Part shown: one piece after another, positions 1 to 7,842 of the stretch | How the letters are laid out: each line of letters starts with the position of its first letter | Position numbering within the stretch: position 1 is the first letter of the stretch | DNA from: an uncultured Eubacterium sp. | GTDB taxonomy: Bacteria; Bacillota; Clostridia; Oscillospirales; Acutalibacteraceae | Reading direction: 5' to 3' | DNA: 13,317 nt | NCBI GenBank assembly: GCA_945979635.1 | Contig: CAMFPZ010000005.1 | Span: 1-13,317, forward strand | Notes under the pieces: generated by a model | The model's input: the letters and a program-made list of their open reading frames with translations, nothing else | The model's database searches: none | Told to the model about the DNA's origin: nothing | Program-made: the position numbers and the translations under genes

Positions 1-68
1 ATTATTATATGTAAAACCCAAATTATGTATTTAACACAGAATTTACAATTTTTTTAATATATAAAATT

Positions 69-105
69 AACAGCTTCCCTTATCAAAATCATAAGGAAAG
101 CTGTT
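69..105 (-). terminator. Intrinsic terminator after the ftsE-ftsX-M23 operon
   Basis: A hairpin lies just downstream of the M23 peptidase stop codon. Arms 69-83 and 91-105 form a 15-bp stem with one imperfect position, which is a G-U wobble when transcribed from the minus strand, around a 7-nt loop. On the minus strand it is followed by a U-rich stretch (TTAATTTTATAT). The wobble and the following tract both fit minus-strand termination. The remaining bases, 1-68 and 106-135, are AT-rich and I see no gene in them. Confidence 0.75.
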
Positions 106-135
106 GTACTGCTTTTTAACACTTATGTATTAATT

Positions 136-1365
136 TTATAGATAGTTGAACGGATTAACCTGATTACCATTCAAGCGAACCTCAAAGTGGCAATGAGGAC
201 CTGTTGAATTTCCTGTTGAGCCGCTTCGAGCAATGACCTGTCCCTTATTTACACGGGTTCCTACTCCCACAAGAAGAGTCGAATTATGACCATAAAGAGT
301 TGAAAGTCCGCCGCCGTGGTCAATAACAATATAGTGTCCGTAGCCATAGTTCAAATTCTCGGCAATAATTACTGTACCTGAAGCGGATGCATAAACATTT
401 GAGCCTGTCGCAATAGGGAAATCCACTCCGCCGTGATAACGACCGCTCGAATAATTAGGGAAGCCGGCCGAAACATAACGCGAATCGGTAGGATAGCCGA
501 GCTTGCCCGAACCGCCGCCGCCGGAGCTGCTTGAGCCGCCGTTGCTTGGCTTACTGTTTGCAATAATCTGTGCCTTGATTCTCTCCATATCCTCGGTATT
601 ATTCTGGATTTCCTCAAGGAATTCTGTCTTGCTGTTATTATTAGACCTCATTGCGGCATTTGCCTCGGCAACCTGTGAGTCAAGCTCGGATTTCTTGGTC
701 GAAACATCGGAGATATTCTTGTCAAGCTCTGCCTTTTGAGCACTTAATTTTTTCTTGTTCTCCTCGAGCTCGGCGTTTTTGCTGATAAGAGCCGCCTTGT
801 CCTTTTCAATATCCTCCATCTTCTTAATAAGCTCCTGAAGAATACTGTTATCCTTACGGGAAACAGAACGAATCATCTCGCTTCGGGTAAGAATCGAGCT
901 AATGTCGGAGCTTGTCAGAAGAACCTCAAGATTGCTTGCGTGACCGGAAACATACATCGCTCTAAGGCGTTGGCAATACTCGGCATAAATCTTGTCGTAT
1001 TCTGCCTGCTTTGCATCAATTTCCGCCTGAATTTGCTTCATTTGAGCCTCGGTCTCGTTTATGCTTTTTTGTACAGAGTCAATGCTTGACTGAAGCTCAC
1101 TTGCCTGCTTCTTAAGAGCGTTAAGCTGGTCTCTTATGACCTGAATTTTTTTGTCGAGAGCGGCAATATATTTTTCTGTTTCTGCGTTTTCCTTTTTTAA
1201 TCTTTCGATTTCTTTTTGTGCTGCCTCATTTTTTTGCTGGAGTCGGTCAATATCCGCCTGCGAAACGGCGTAAGCATTAGTTGCTCCTGCCACCATAGTG
1301 AATGACAGAACAATCGAAAGAACAAGGGATAAAAATCTTTTGAACTTAAACTGCACTGATTTCAC
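136..1365 (-). CDS. Secreted coiled-coil M23 (LytM) peptidoglycan endopeptidase, FtsEX partner
   Basis: This is a 409-residue exported murein hydrolase, likely cutting peptide cross-links at the division site or side wall. Residues 1-33 look like a signal peptide (KFKR, hydrophobic core, cleavage after AYA). Residues 35-270 are long coiled coils, as in EnvC, PcsB and CwlO. Residues 275-288 form a Gly/Ser linker, and 290-409 the M23 domain. The zinc ligands H311, D315 and H393 and the catalytic histidines H360 and H391 (HxH motif) are all present, so the enzyme should be active itself, unlike E. coli EnvC, whose LytM domain is degenerate. The start is GTG at 1363-1365, preceded by GGAAGG, and overlaps the end of ftsX by 20 bp, implying coupled translation. 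Control by FtsEX is inferred from architecture and operon position. The domain call is firm; the exact cleaved bond is not visible. Confidence 0.92.
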   Translation of the reverse strand: MKSVQFKFKRFLSLVLSIVLSFTMVAGATNAYAVSQADIDRLQQKNEAAQKEIERLKKENAETEKYIAALDKKIQVIRDQLNALKKQASELQSSIDSVQKSINETEAQMKQIQAEIDAKQAEYDKIYAEYCQRLRAMYVSGHASNLEVLLTSSDISSILTRSEMIRSVSRKDNSILQELIKKMEDIEKDKAALISKNAELEENKKKLSAQKAELDKNISDVSTKKSELDSQVAEANAAMRSNNNSKTEFLEEIQNNTEDMERIKAQIIANSKPSNGGSSSSGGGGSGKLGYPTDSRYVSAGFPNYSSGRYHGGVDFPIATGSNVYASASGTVIIAENLNYGYGHYIVIDHGGGLSTLYGHNSTLLVGVGTRVNKGQVIARSGSTGNSTGPHCHFEVRLNGNQVNPFNYL

Positions 1366-2314
1366 TACCTTCCTTATTGAGATATTTTCTCATAGTGATA
1401 AGAGAGCCGCCGACACCGCTGACAATACCGATTGCTACGAAAATTCCAAGCATTTGCCATGCATAGCCGGTAAAGGCGAGCGGTTGAATTCCGACGGAAT
1501 TAAACAAATCTTTGAATTTCAAAATCGCAAGCTCATAAAATCCCCAAACTGCACCGAGCGAAATAATGCCCGAAATTACGCCGAGAATAATACCTTCAAC
1601 AACAAACGGAAGCTGAACAAAGCTATTTGTTGCACCAACAGATTTCATAATACTGATTTCAAGCCTTCTTGAATATACGGTAAGCTTGATTGTATTTGAA
1701 ATAATGAAGAGTGAAATAGCAAACAATACCGCGATGATTACCATCGCAATAACGCTTATGCCTCGCGAAATAGTATCGAGCTTTTGTGCAAGGTCGGTAT
1801 TTTGGCGAATTGTGTAAATATTATCGAGCTTCTTTATTTCGTCAACCGTCTCGGTGAATATTGCCAAATCCTTAACTGTAACCTTATATGCGTTAGGCAA
1901 AGGAATCTGGTCTGTATCGCCCTTGAAAAGCTGTGCCTGTGCGTCATCCATAGCTTCGAGCTGCTCGTTCCAAGCGGTTACCTTATCTACGAATTCAATT
2001 TTTTGAACATTCGGAATTGCATTGAGCTTCTCGCCCATTTCATCAATATCCTGCTGGGTTATGGTTGAATCAATATCAATCGCATTTTCGGCGTTACTCT
2101 GTGCAAGAGTCTTGTCGCCGATATAAACCATAATTACATTCTCGTCCTCAATTTTGTCTACAAGAGAATTGATATTAAGGAAAATCATCGAAGCACTTCC
2201 GATAAGAACCAAGCAACTGAGCAAAACACAGATTGAAGCAATAGACATCATACGGTTTGTCCAAGTATTTCGAAAGCCCTCTTTGATTAAATATCTTAAG
2301 CTAGCTCCTGACAT
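1346..2314 (-). CDS. ftsX: Cell division ABC transporter permease-like protein FtsX
   Basis: This is a 322-residue membrane subunit of the FtsEX complex, which transmits ATP hydrolysis by FtsE across the membrane to activate peptidoglycan hydrolases. It has the FtsX layout: a cytoplasmic N-terminus, TM1 at about 22-47, an extracytoplasmic domain at about 48-183 (the usual hydrolase-binding part), then three TM helices at about 184-210, 234-260 and 284-307. The conserved FtsX/MacB-type segment RRLEISIMKSVGA lies at 216-228, after TM2. The start ATG overlaps the ftsE stop by 1 bp (TAATG), and a strong GGAGGTGAG site sits inside the ftsE end. The length is slightly above the roughly 300 residues typical of Gram-positive FtsX. 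Identification is secure from topology, motif and the neighbouring ftsE. Confidence 0.96.
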   Translation of the reverse strand: MSGASLRYLIKEGFRNTWTNRMMSIASICVLLSCLVLIGSASMIFLNINSLVDKIEDENVIMVYIGDKTLAQSNAENAIDIDSTITQQDIDEMGEKLNAIPNVQKIEFVDKVTAWNEQLEAMDDAQAQLFKGDTDQIPLPNAYKVTVKDLAIFTETVDEIKKLDNIYTIRQNTDLAQKLDTISRGISVIAMVIIAVLFAISLFIISNTIKLTVYSRRLEISIMKSVGATNSFVQLPFVVEGIILGVISGIISLGAVWGFYELAILKFKDLFNSVGIQPLAFTGYAWQMLGIFVAIGIVSGVGGSLITMRKYLNKEGSEISAV

Positions 2315-3153
2315 TATTGCTCACCTCCCTGTGCTTTTTCGTCTGTATCGGTAGGGTTCTGCTCAACGGTTACATCGCTCAAATTATCGAACACCTCGTT
2401 GAGATTGCTCTGCTGAAGGTTCTCCTCATAGTAGTACATATCCTGCTTTTGGGAGACCTCCTTTGCCTTGAATTTTGCATAGGTCGGGTCAGGTGTATCG
2501 GAAACAACCTTGCCGTGTTGAATAACGATAACTCTACGCTGGAAGGTACGGACCAAGTCGTGCTCATGAGTTACCATAACAACAGTTGTACCGGAATTAT
2601 TTATCTTCGTGAGCAATCCCACAATTTCGTGGCTCATTTCGGGGTCAACATTTCCGGTGGGCTCGTCGGCGATAATGAGCTTCGGGTTATTGACCAATGC
2701 TCTCGCAAGAGATACTCTCTGCTGCTCACCGCCGGAAAGCTCGTTAGGCATAGACCTAGCCTTTTGGGACAATCCGACAAGCTGGAGAATATACGGCACT
2801 CTCTTTCTAATGTCCTTTTCCTTTGTTCCGATAACACGCATAGCAAACGCAACATTATCGTATACAGTCATTTTCGGTATAATACGGAAATCCTGAAAAA
2901 CGATTCCCATAGTTCTTCTGTAATACGGAACCTGTCTTTTCTTCATCTCGGCGGAGGAATATCCGTTTACGATAACCTCGCCCTCGGTAGGCTTTTCCTC
3001 GTGCATAATGAGCTTGAGGAAGGTGCTCTTTCCGGCACCCGACGAGCCAACAATGAAAACAAACTCGCCGTCCTCAATTTTTATGTTTACCTTTTCGAGT
3101 GCGTGAGTGCCATTGCTTCCGTATACCTTTGATACATCCTTGAATTCAATCAC
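2314..3153 (-). CDS. ftsE: Cell division ATP-binding protein FtsE, with C-terminal extension
   Basis: This is the cytoplasmic ATPase of FtsEX, the energy source for controlling cell-wall hydrolysis during division or elongation. All ABC motifs are present: Walker A GSSGAGKST (36-44), Q-loop Q87, signature LSGGEQQR (139-146), Walker B LIIADEP (159-165), and the H-loop histidine H196. Typical FtsE is about 220-230 residues; this one has 279, with an extra polar, acidic tail from about residue 226 that includes YYEEN and ends in QGGEQ. The start is GTG at 3151-3153, 8 nt from AGGAG. It is the first gene of a three-gene operon and ends overlapping ftsX. Upstream are a sigma-A-like promoter and a structured leader. 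The tail's function is unknown; otherwise this is a standard FtsE. Confidence 0.96.
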   Translation of the reverse strand: MIEFKDVSKVYGSNGTHALEKVNIKIEDGEFVFIVGSSGAGKSTFLKLIMHEEKPTEGEVIVNGYSSAEMKKRQVPYYRRTMGIVFQDFRIIPKMTVYDNVAFAMRVIGTKEKDIRKRVPYILQLVGLSQKARSMPNELSGGEQQRVSLARALVNNPKLIIADEPTGNVDPEMSHEIVGLLTKINNSGTTVVMVTHEHDLVRTFQRRVIVIQHGKVVSDTPDPTYAKFKAKEVSQKQDMYYYEENLQQSNLNEVFDNLSDVTVEQNPTDTDEKAQGGEQ

Positions 3154-3209
3154 AATTATTACTCCTAATGTATTTTCGTCTTTAGATTTTATTTTCCTTG
3201 TTTATCACC

Positions 3210-3256
3210 TAGGGTAACGGTAATAAACCGTGGTTCGGATTATTACCGTTACCCTA
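3210..3256 (-). repeat. Perfect 17-bp inverted repeat in the ftsE 5' leader
   Basis: Arms 3210-3226 and 3240-3256 are exact reverse complements (TAGGGTAACGGTAATAA), separated by 13 nt. Inside the loop a further CCG/CGG (3228-3230 with 3236-3238) can pair after an A-A mismatch. It lies about 15 nt after the predicted transcription start and 57 nt before the ftsE start codon, so it should be transcribed as a strong 5' hairpin. No T-run follows on either strand, so it is not an ordinary intrinsic terminator. It could be an mRNA-stabilising or regulatory leader structure, a protein-binding palindrome, or a dispersed REP/MITE-type repeat; the sequence alone does not decide. Confidence 0.85.
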
Positions 3257-3276
3257 TGCGATCTAACACATAATAT

Positions 3277-3305
3277 ATAATATAACAACCGAAAGCAATT
3301 ATCAA
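3277..3305 (-). promoter_or_regulatory. Sigma-A-type promoter of the ftsE operon
   Basis: On the minus strand, TTGATA (3300-3305) and TATTAT (3277-3282) are separated by exactly 17 bp. Transcription would start near 3270, giving a leader of about 117 nt that contains the inverted repeat at 3210-3256. No competing promoter of similar quality was seen between it and ftsE. Strength and start site are inferred. Confidence 0.7.
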
Positions 3306-3394
3306 GTGTTTTTTGTTAATATTGTAACCATTCTGTAAACAATGCGTGCTAAATTTTGACATATTTGCCTAAATATGAGAAAAAATTTCCGTTC

Positions 3395-3429
3395 AAAACA
3401 AAAGCGACAAAGGAAAAAACCTCTGTCGC
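3395..3429 (-). terminator. Intrinsic terminator after the symporter/unknown-protein unit
   Basis: Arms 3404-3413 and 3420-3429 (GCGACAAAGG / CCTCTGTCGC) form a 10-bp stem with one position that is a G-U wobble only in the minus-strand RNA, around a 6-nt loop. The minus strand continues into TTTTGTTTT (complement of 3395-3403). It lies just beyond the stop of the 317-residue protein and separates that unit from ftsE. Confidence 0.85.
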
Positions 3430-3451
3430 AATTTGTATTTCACTATTTCAC

Positions 3452-4405
3452 TTAAGCAAAATAAAGTGCCGATGTATCTGAATTGGAATTATCAACATAC
3501 CAGCTGTTTCCGATTTTTACAACATTGATTACTGCCGAAGCTACAATTCTCCCGTCAGCGGTCTTAACATTCACTGCACAAGCCTTTACCTCGCTGAAAT
3601 CGTCGGATGAGTCAAGCTTTGAAAATGCATCGTTCATAGCTTTTGCTTTTTCCTCATCGAATGCGGCAGACTTTACCTTGCCCGCATCAATAATCGGAGC
3701 AATTCTTTGCTTATATTCCTGCTTATAAGCCTCAACCTCGTCGGCGGAAAGAACCTGCACGGATGCAACCTCAGTTGTCAGGATATAATCCTCGCCGAGC
3801 ATTTCCTGATACTTACCGATGGATTTTGGCTGAATAACGGTTTTTCCGTCAGCGGCAAGCTTTTCCTCGGTGCCTGTCAATCCCTCGCCATAGGTTGCAA
3901 CATTTGACTCAAAAACGCTGAACATAAATTCAGTGTCCATATACTCGTCTCCGATAATCTCGCTTCTGACAAGCTTTAACTTTTCGAAATACGAGCTATA
4001 AAACTCATTATAATTCTCGAGTCCGACCTCGTGAGTAAGAAGGATGAAATAGTCGTACATTGTGTTATAAACACTGTCGAGCATTTTAACCTCTTCTTCG
4101 GAGCCCGTGCCGATAATTTCATTTTTCTCGACATCTTCGCCGTCGTTAATATAGGGAGCCATATATCCGTCAATAACAAAATTTCCGAACTTTTGGTTCT
4201 TCGAAACGAGGCTAACCTTCAGTGCATTATAGCCGTCGCCGTTTTGGACAATTGTGTCGACATACGACACGGCAATCTTTTCTGCCGAAAAGGCATTATA
4301 ACGAGAGGTAAACGCAAACATAGTTGTTCCGACAAGAATTGCCGCAACAAGAATTCCTGCAACAATACCGTACAAGCCTGCCCTAAATTCTTTCTTTTCT
4401 GCCAT
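3452..4405 (-). CDS. Membrane-tethered extracytoplasmic protein of unknown function
   Basis: I do not recognise a named family for this 317-residue protein. Residues 1-8 are charged (MAEKKEFR) and 10-32 form one strongly hydrophobic helix without a lipobox cysteine, so it is probably an N-in single-pass anchor or uncleaved signal. The remainder is soluble, acidic and largely helical by eye. The C-terminus (about 277-306, with NVKTADGR and a KIGNSWYVD ending) looks like the last strands of a small alpha/beta domain such as those in NTF2-like lipoproteins; that is only a weak resemblance. The start ATG has a strong GGAGGGG site and lies 12 nt after the symporter stop codon, so the two are very probably co-transcribed. 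A role at the cell surface linked to the transporter is possible but unproven. Confidence 0.82.
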   Translation of the reverse strand: MAEKKEFRAGLYGIVAGILVAAILVGTTMFAFTSRYNAFSAEKIAVSYVDTIVQNGDGYNALKVSLVSKNQKFGNFVIDGYMAPYINDGEDVEKNEIIGTGSEEEVKMLDSVYNTMYDYFILLTHEVGLENYNEFYSSYFEKLKLVRSEIIGDEYMDTEFMFSVFESNVATYGEGLTGTEEKLAADGKTVIQPKSIGKYQEMLGEDYILTTEVASVQVLSADEVEAYKQEYKQRIAPIIDAGKVKSAAFDEEKAKAMNDAFSKLDSSDDFSEVKACAVNVKTADGRIVASAVINVVKIGNSWYVDNSNSDTSALYFA

Positions 4406-4417
4406 TACTAACCCCTC

Positions 4418-5941
4418 CTATTCTGCAATTTCTTCAACAGAGTCGTCGCCGTTTTCAACGCTCTGTGCTTCCTCGGCAGCTCTCTTCTCCATAAGAGCCT
4501 GTGTAATTCTCTTCTTCTTTTCGCCTACCATATCGTAGAACAAAACAGGAATGAATTGAGCTAAAACGAAGATAGCCGGAATGATTGTATAGATAGCGAG
4601 GAATTTCATCAAAACCTCGTCGTTCTGTGCCGCATAAGCAACATTCGGGCTGGTTGAGAACTGATATCCCGACCAAGTATAAACGAGGAACGGAGCAAGA
4701 TATTTTGTGCCTGCCGACGCAATCTTCGAGAAAAGTCCGTAGCCGGCATATGCGAGTCCTTCCTGACGCTTGCCCGTTTTGTATTCCATTTCGTCAACGC
4801 AGTCTGCAATCATAATATTAGGCGTTACATTAGTATTACCATGCTGAATGCCGCAGAAGAAGTTTAGAATGAGGAACGGAATAATGAGATTCTCATTAAA
4901 TCCGATACCGCGGGAAACGAGGAACAAAATTGCCAATGCACTTGCACCATAGATACAGAAAAGAATGTAGGTTTGCTTTGTATTAAATTTCTTGAGCACA
5001 AGGTTTACGAGTAAAGTACCGACTGCCGTACCGATTCCCATAGGGAGCATAAGTGCAAGCTTCAAGCCCTTTGAGCCGAGAAGATAAACAGCAATGTAGA
5101 GAGATACTGTTCCGTAAACGCCTCTGCCGAAGCCGAAAAGCTTTGTGAGCGAAACCATAAGAAGGTTCTTGTTTGTAAACACAAGCTTTAGTGACTCTGC
5201 AAGCGAAACCTTTTCGCTCGTATAAGGAACACGCTCCTTATTATTCGCAAAGAAAATCATCACGAAAATAATCATACCCAGAGCACAAACGGCAGTAGAA
5301 ATAATAAGGTCAAGACCCTGTCCCTCTGCGTTCTTGTACTGCTGCTGTCCCATAAGAGCCTTCATAATAAGCGGCACAACGATAATAACAACCTGACCGC
5401 CGCTCTGTCCTACCGAACGGAGGAACGAAGCAATGGAAATTGCACTCGAACGCTCACTTGGGTTAGGTGAACAAAGAGCACCAAAGCAGTTTGACGGCGA
5501 CTCAACGGCACAGGAAATTGCCGTATAGAGTGCATAAATTACGAACATCCAAATCGTTGCAACAGTAAACGAGCCTGTGTTCGGAGCAACGAAAACAAGC
5601 ATAGAAATAATTGCAAGCGGAATTGCACCAAAGCCTACCCAAGGCTTAACCTTACCCAGAGAGGTTCGGGTTCGGTCAACGAGCATACCGATTACAAGCT
5701 CGCATACAGCACCAATAATGCCTGCAACACCGAATACAAGCGATACAACATTAGCAAGCTGTACAGAATCAAAGCCCTTGCCCTTGAAGGCAAAATCTGC
5801 GAAAAAGGTCATCGTATAGTCCGGCATCCAGCCTGTCAGCAATGCAACGCCGAAAAGGCCGATACCAAAGGTGACGATTTCCGAGGGCTTCATATACTTT
5901 TTGTCGGTTTGTCCGACTGCAGTTGTTTTATGTACTGCCAT
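4418..5941 (-). CDS. GPH-family (MelB-like) sugar:cation symporter, MFS superfamily
   Basis: This is a 507-residue polytopic membrane protein predicted to take up a glycoside or other sugar with H+ or Na+. About 12 hydrophobic helices span residues 22-470. Two glycoside-pentoside-hexuronide family hallmarks are visible: the cytoplasmic loop after TM2 at 89-101 (DRTRTSLGKVKPW) and the segment at 379-395 with DCVDEMEYKTGKRQEG preceding a late helix. Both ends are cytoplasmic, and the C-terminus is acidic (GDDSVEEIAE). The start ATG is 8 nt from AGAGGT and just downstream of a good promoter. No sugar-hydrolase or regulator gene lies nearby, so the substrate cannot be inferred. It leads a two-gene unit with the membrane-tethered unknown protein. 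Confidence 0.88.
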   Translation of the reverse strand: MAVHKTTAVGQTDKKYMKPSEIVTFGIGLFGVALLTGWMPDYTMTFFADFAFKGKGFDSVQLANVVSLVFGVAGIIGAVCELVIGMLVDRTRTSLGKVKPWVGFGAIPLAIISMLVFVAPNTGSFTVATIWMFVIYALYTAISCAVESPSNCFGALCSPNPSERSSAISIASFLRSVGQSGGQVVIIVVPLIMKALMGQQQYKNAEGQGLDLIISTAVCALGMIIFVMIFFANNKERVPYTSEKVSLAESLKLVFTNKNLLMVSLTKLFGFGRGVYGTVSLYIAVYLLGSKGLKLALMLPMGIGTAVGTLLVNLVLKKFNTKQTYILFCIYGASALAILFLVSRGIGFNENLIIPFLILNFFCGIQHGNTNVTPNIMIADCVDEMEYKTGKRQEGLAYAGYGLFSKIASAGTKYLAPFLVYTWSGYQFSTSPNVAYAAQNDEVLMKFLAIYTIIPAIFVLAQFIPVLFYDMVGEKKKRITQALMEKRAAEEAQSVENGDDSVEEIAE

Positions 5942-5975
5942 AAAGATACCTCTTTTCCGAAAATTATTCGCTTGA

Positions 5976-6004
5976 ATTATACCACTAATAATATAATTTT
6001 ACAA
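5976..6004 (-). promoter_or_regulatory. Sigma-A-type promoter of the symporter unit
   Basis: On the minus strand, TTGTAA (5999-6004) and a perfect TATAAT (5976-5981) are 17 bp apart. Transcription would begin near 5969, leaving a short leader of about 28 nt before the ATG at 5939-5941. No operator-like palindrome is obvious around it. Confidence 0.75.
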
Positions 6005-6093
6005 TACTTTAACAAAAACTTTCAACTTATTTGATTTTAGCAATCTAAATGAGTAGGCTATTAAGTCCATCGAGAAATCCTGCAAATGACGAT

Positions 6094-6129
6094 AAAAAAA
6101 TTGTGACAGTACAAGGGTACTGCCACAAT
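6094..6129 (-). terminator. Intrinsic terminator after the 555-residue membrane protein
   Basis: Arms 6101-6112 and 6117-6128 (TTGTGACAGTAC / GTACTGCCACAA) make a 12-bp stem with a single G-U wobble in the minus-strand RNA and a 4-nt loop. It is followed on the minus strand by seven T residues (complement of 6094-6100). It begins about 10 nt after the stop codon at 6138-6140 and is one of the best terminators in the window. Confidence 0.92.
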
Positions 6130-6137
6130 ACGGATTT

Positions 6138-7805
6138 TTACATTTGACGGGGATTATAGAGAGGATTGAGCTTTTTTATTTCCTCCTCGGTGAGTGAAAT
6201 TTGAGACTTGACGGAATCCTCGTCGTCATTTTCGCCCTGAAGCAGACCTATTTCCCAAACATCCTTGTCATACGAGCTCTCACCGTCGAAGAAAGGAACA
6301 TCAAAGCCGCCATTCTGCATAAAGGTGCTTCTCGAAACATTCTTTGAATTGAGATAATACTGGGAATAACCATAAGATTTTTCGTACACTGCCTTTTGCT
6401 CAAGGTCGAATTTTTCGCCGTCGAACGCCATTATCTTTGATGTCGCCTTGACCACTCTGCCATACTCACTGATATTGAAGGTATTTGTACAAAGCAGATT
6501 CCTGTCGCCGTCCTTCTTGATAACATAATATGTTGTGTCGGGACTGTCAAGCTTATTTGAAAGCCCCTCGTTCTGGTACACAAGTCTGGCGTTCTTGCCA
6601 TTGAATGTATAGATGTCACAAAAATATCTATATTCTTCTATTGCGATATAATTTCCGTTTCTGTCCTCTTTTCGCTTCGACACGCTTCGATGATAAATGA
6701 GCATAAGCTCATCCGTTGAATCACCATTAAAATCAACCAGCTTAACCGATGCCAAACCGCCTATATGGGGCTTATCGGTATAATTAACAAGCTCTGCAAC
6801 GCCATATTTCTTGTTATATTCCTCAATGAGCGAAAAATAAGCACTGTTCATCGCGTTTTCGAGCGATACTCCGCTTGCGGTAATATGCTGGGAGGTATCC
6901 TTATCGCTTGATGAAAAGCGGTCTATCTCATCCAAGGTACGCTCAACAGTATTTGCTGCCGTATTTTCACGCAAAACGGCAACTCTGATACATTCGAAGC
7001 TATCCGTTACATTTCGCTTGTGCATATAGTAGCCCATCTCGCTTGTATTATACCGGGCAGAAGCTTTTTTCTTAAACTCCGATGAAGCGAGTCGCAAAAT
7101 CGTAACATCCTGTATATCACTCTCGTTGTGCTCGGCGATGAAATATTCGTTATTATCGTAGTAGATTGTAAAGAAAATATCATCATTTCTGTTATTTGCA
7201 AACGGCAGCTTTCTTGAATAAATCTGTTTAAATTCCTTATTATCGAAGCCCCAAACATCTGCAAAATAATAGTCGTTATCGTTATAAATCAGCAGAAGCT
7301 CACTTTTGCTGTCGTTATTGAAGTCAATCTCTCTTGCAACACAAAGTCCGGTAAGCATACAGCCCTTGACCTCATATTCGCTATTCATAAATTTATAGTT
7401 TGCCGTGCCGAATCGTTCGATATAATCATAGCAAACCGCATAAGCCGCCTGATTGAATTTCTCCTGTCGGGAATTTGCCTTTCCTGCCATAGTCATAACT
7501 GAGGTGACAATTATGACAGTCATAAGAACGACCAAGAAAACAAGGCTCAATATTCCGATTAAGGCAGGATTTTTTTTCTTCTCGCTCTTGCCGTTAAATA
7601 ACGATGCGATTTTTTTGCAGGAAAGCAGGATGATTATACCTATCGTTGACGCAACACGCTTCAAAAGCCTCAATACAGTGTCGAAATCAAGGTTTTTTAT
7701 GGTGGCGACGAGCTTATCCTTCAGCTCGGTCCAAGGGTTCTGCTGAATCTTAATGTTGCCCTGCTCGTCAAAGTCATCATCAAAATAGTTGTATCGCTTT
7801 CTCAT
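6138..7805 (-). CDS. Membrane-anchored protein with two calcium-loop-like (FG-GAP/VCBS-type) repeats, unknown function
   Basis: This is a 555-residue protein of no named family that I recognise. The start is placed at ATG 7803-7805 because GGGAGGTGGG lies directly upstream and a promoter overlaps the longer possible reading. Residues 1-75 are cytoplasmic, with a moderately hydrophobic stretch at 51-70; 80-107 form a strong TM helix; 108-555 should be outside the cell. The outer part holds two similar segments: 154-196 with DFNNDSKSELLLIY and 352-410 with DFNGDSTDELMLIY, each followed by a strand and a D-x-[WY]-x-F-[DN] turn. The acidic D-x-N-x-D-like loop followed by E-L resembles calcium loops of integrin-type beta-propeller repeats. 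A ligand-sensing or wall-associated role is a guess. It appears to be a monocistronic unit. Confidence 0.85.
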   Translation of the reverse strand: MRKRYNYFDDDFDEQGNIKIQQNPWTELKDKLVATIKNLDFDTVLRLLKRVASTIGIIILLSCKKIASLFNGKSEKKKNPALIGILSLVFLVVLMTVIIVTSVMTMAGKANSRQEKFNQAAYAVCYDYIERFGTANYKFMNSEYEVKGCMLTGLCVAREIDFNNDSKSELLLIYNDNDYYFADVWGFDNKEFKQIYSRKLPFANNRNDDIFFTIYYDNNEYFIAEHNESDIQDVTILRLASSEFKKKASARYNTSEMGYYMHKRNVTDSFECIRVAVLRENTAANTVERTLDEIDRFSSSDKDTSQHITASGVSLENAMNSAYFSLIEEYNKKYGVAELVNYTDKPHIGGLASVKLVDFNGDSTDELMLIYHRSVSKRKEDRNGNYIAIEEYRYFCDIYTFNGKNARLVYQNEGLSNKLDSPDTTYYVIKKDGDRNLLCTNTFNISEYGRVVKATSKIMAFDGEKFDLEQKAVYEKSYGYSQYYLNSKNVSRSTFMQNGGFDVPFFDGESSYDKDVWEIGLLQGENDDEDSVKSQISLTEEEIKKLNPLYNPRQM

Positions 7806-7842
7806 AATCCCACCTCCCGACACAGATTTAGTAATCTTGATT

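Noticed and set aside
2317..3132. A 271-codon open frame on the plus strand opposite ftsE
   Set aside because: It is antisense to a fully motif-supported FtsE, lacks any recognisable domain or ribosome site, and is explained by codon bias of the real gene.
3356..3361. Plus-strand TTGACA as a -35 element in the ftsE upstream region
   Set aside because: No acceptable -10 lies 16-18 bp downstream and no plus-strand gene follows.
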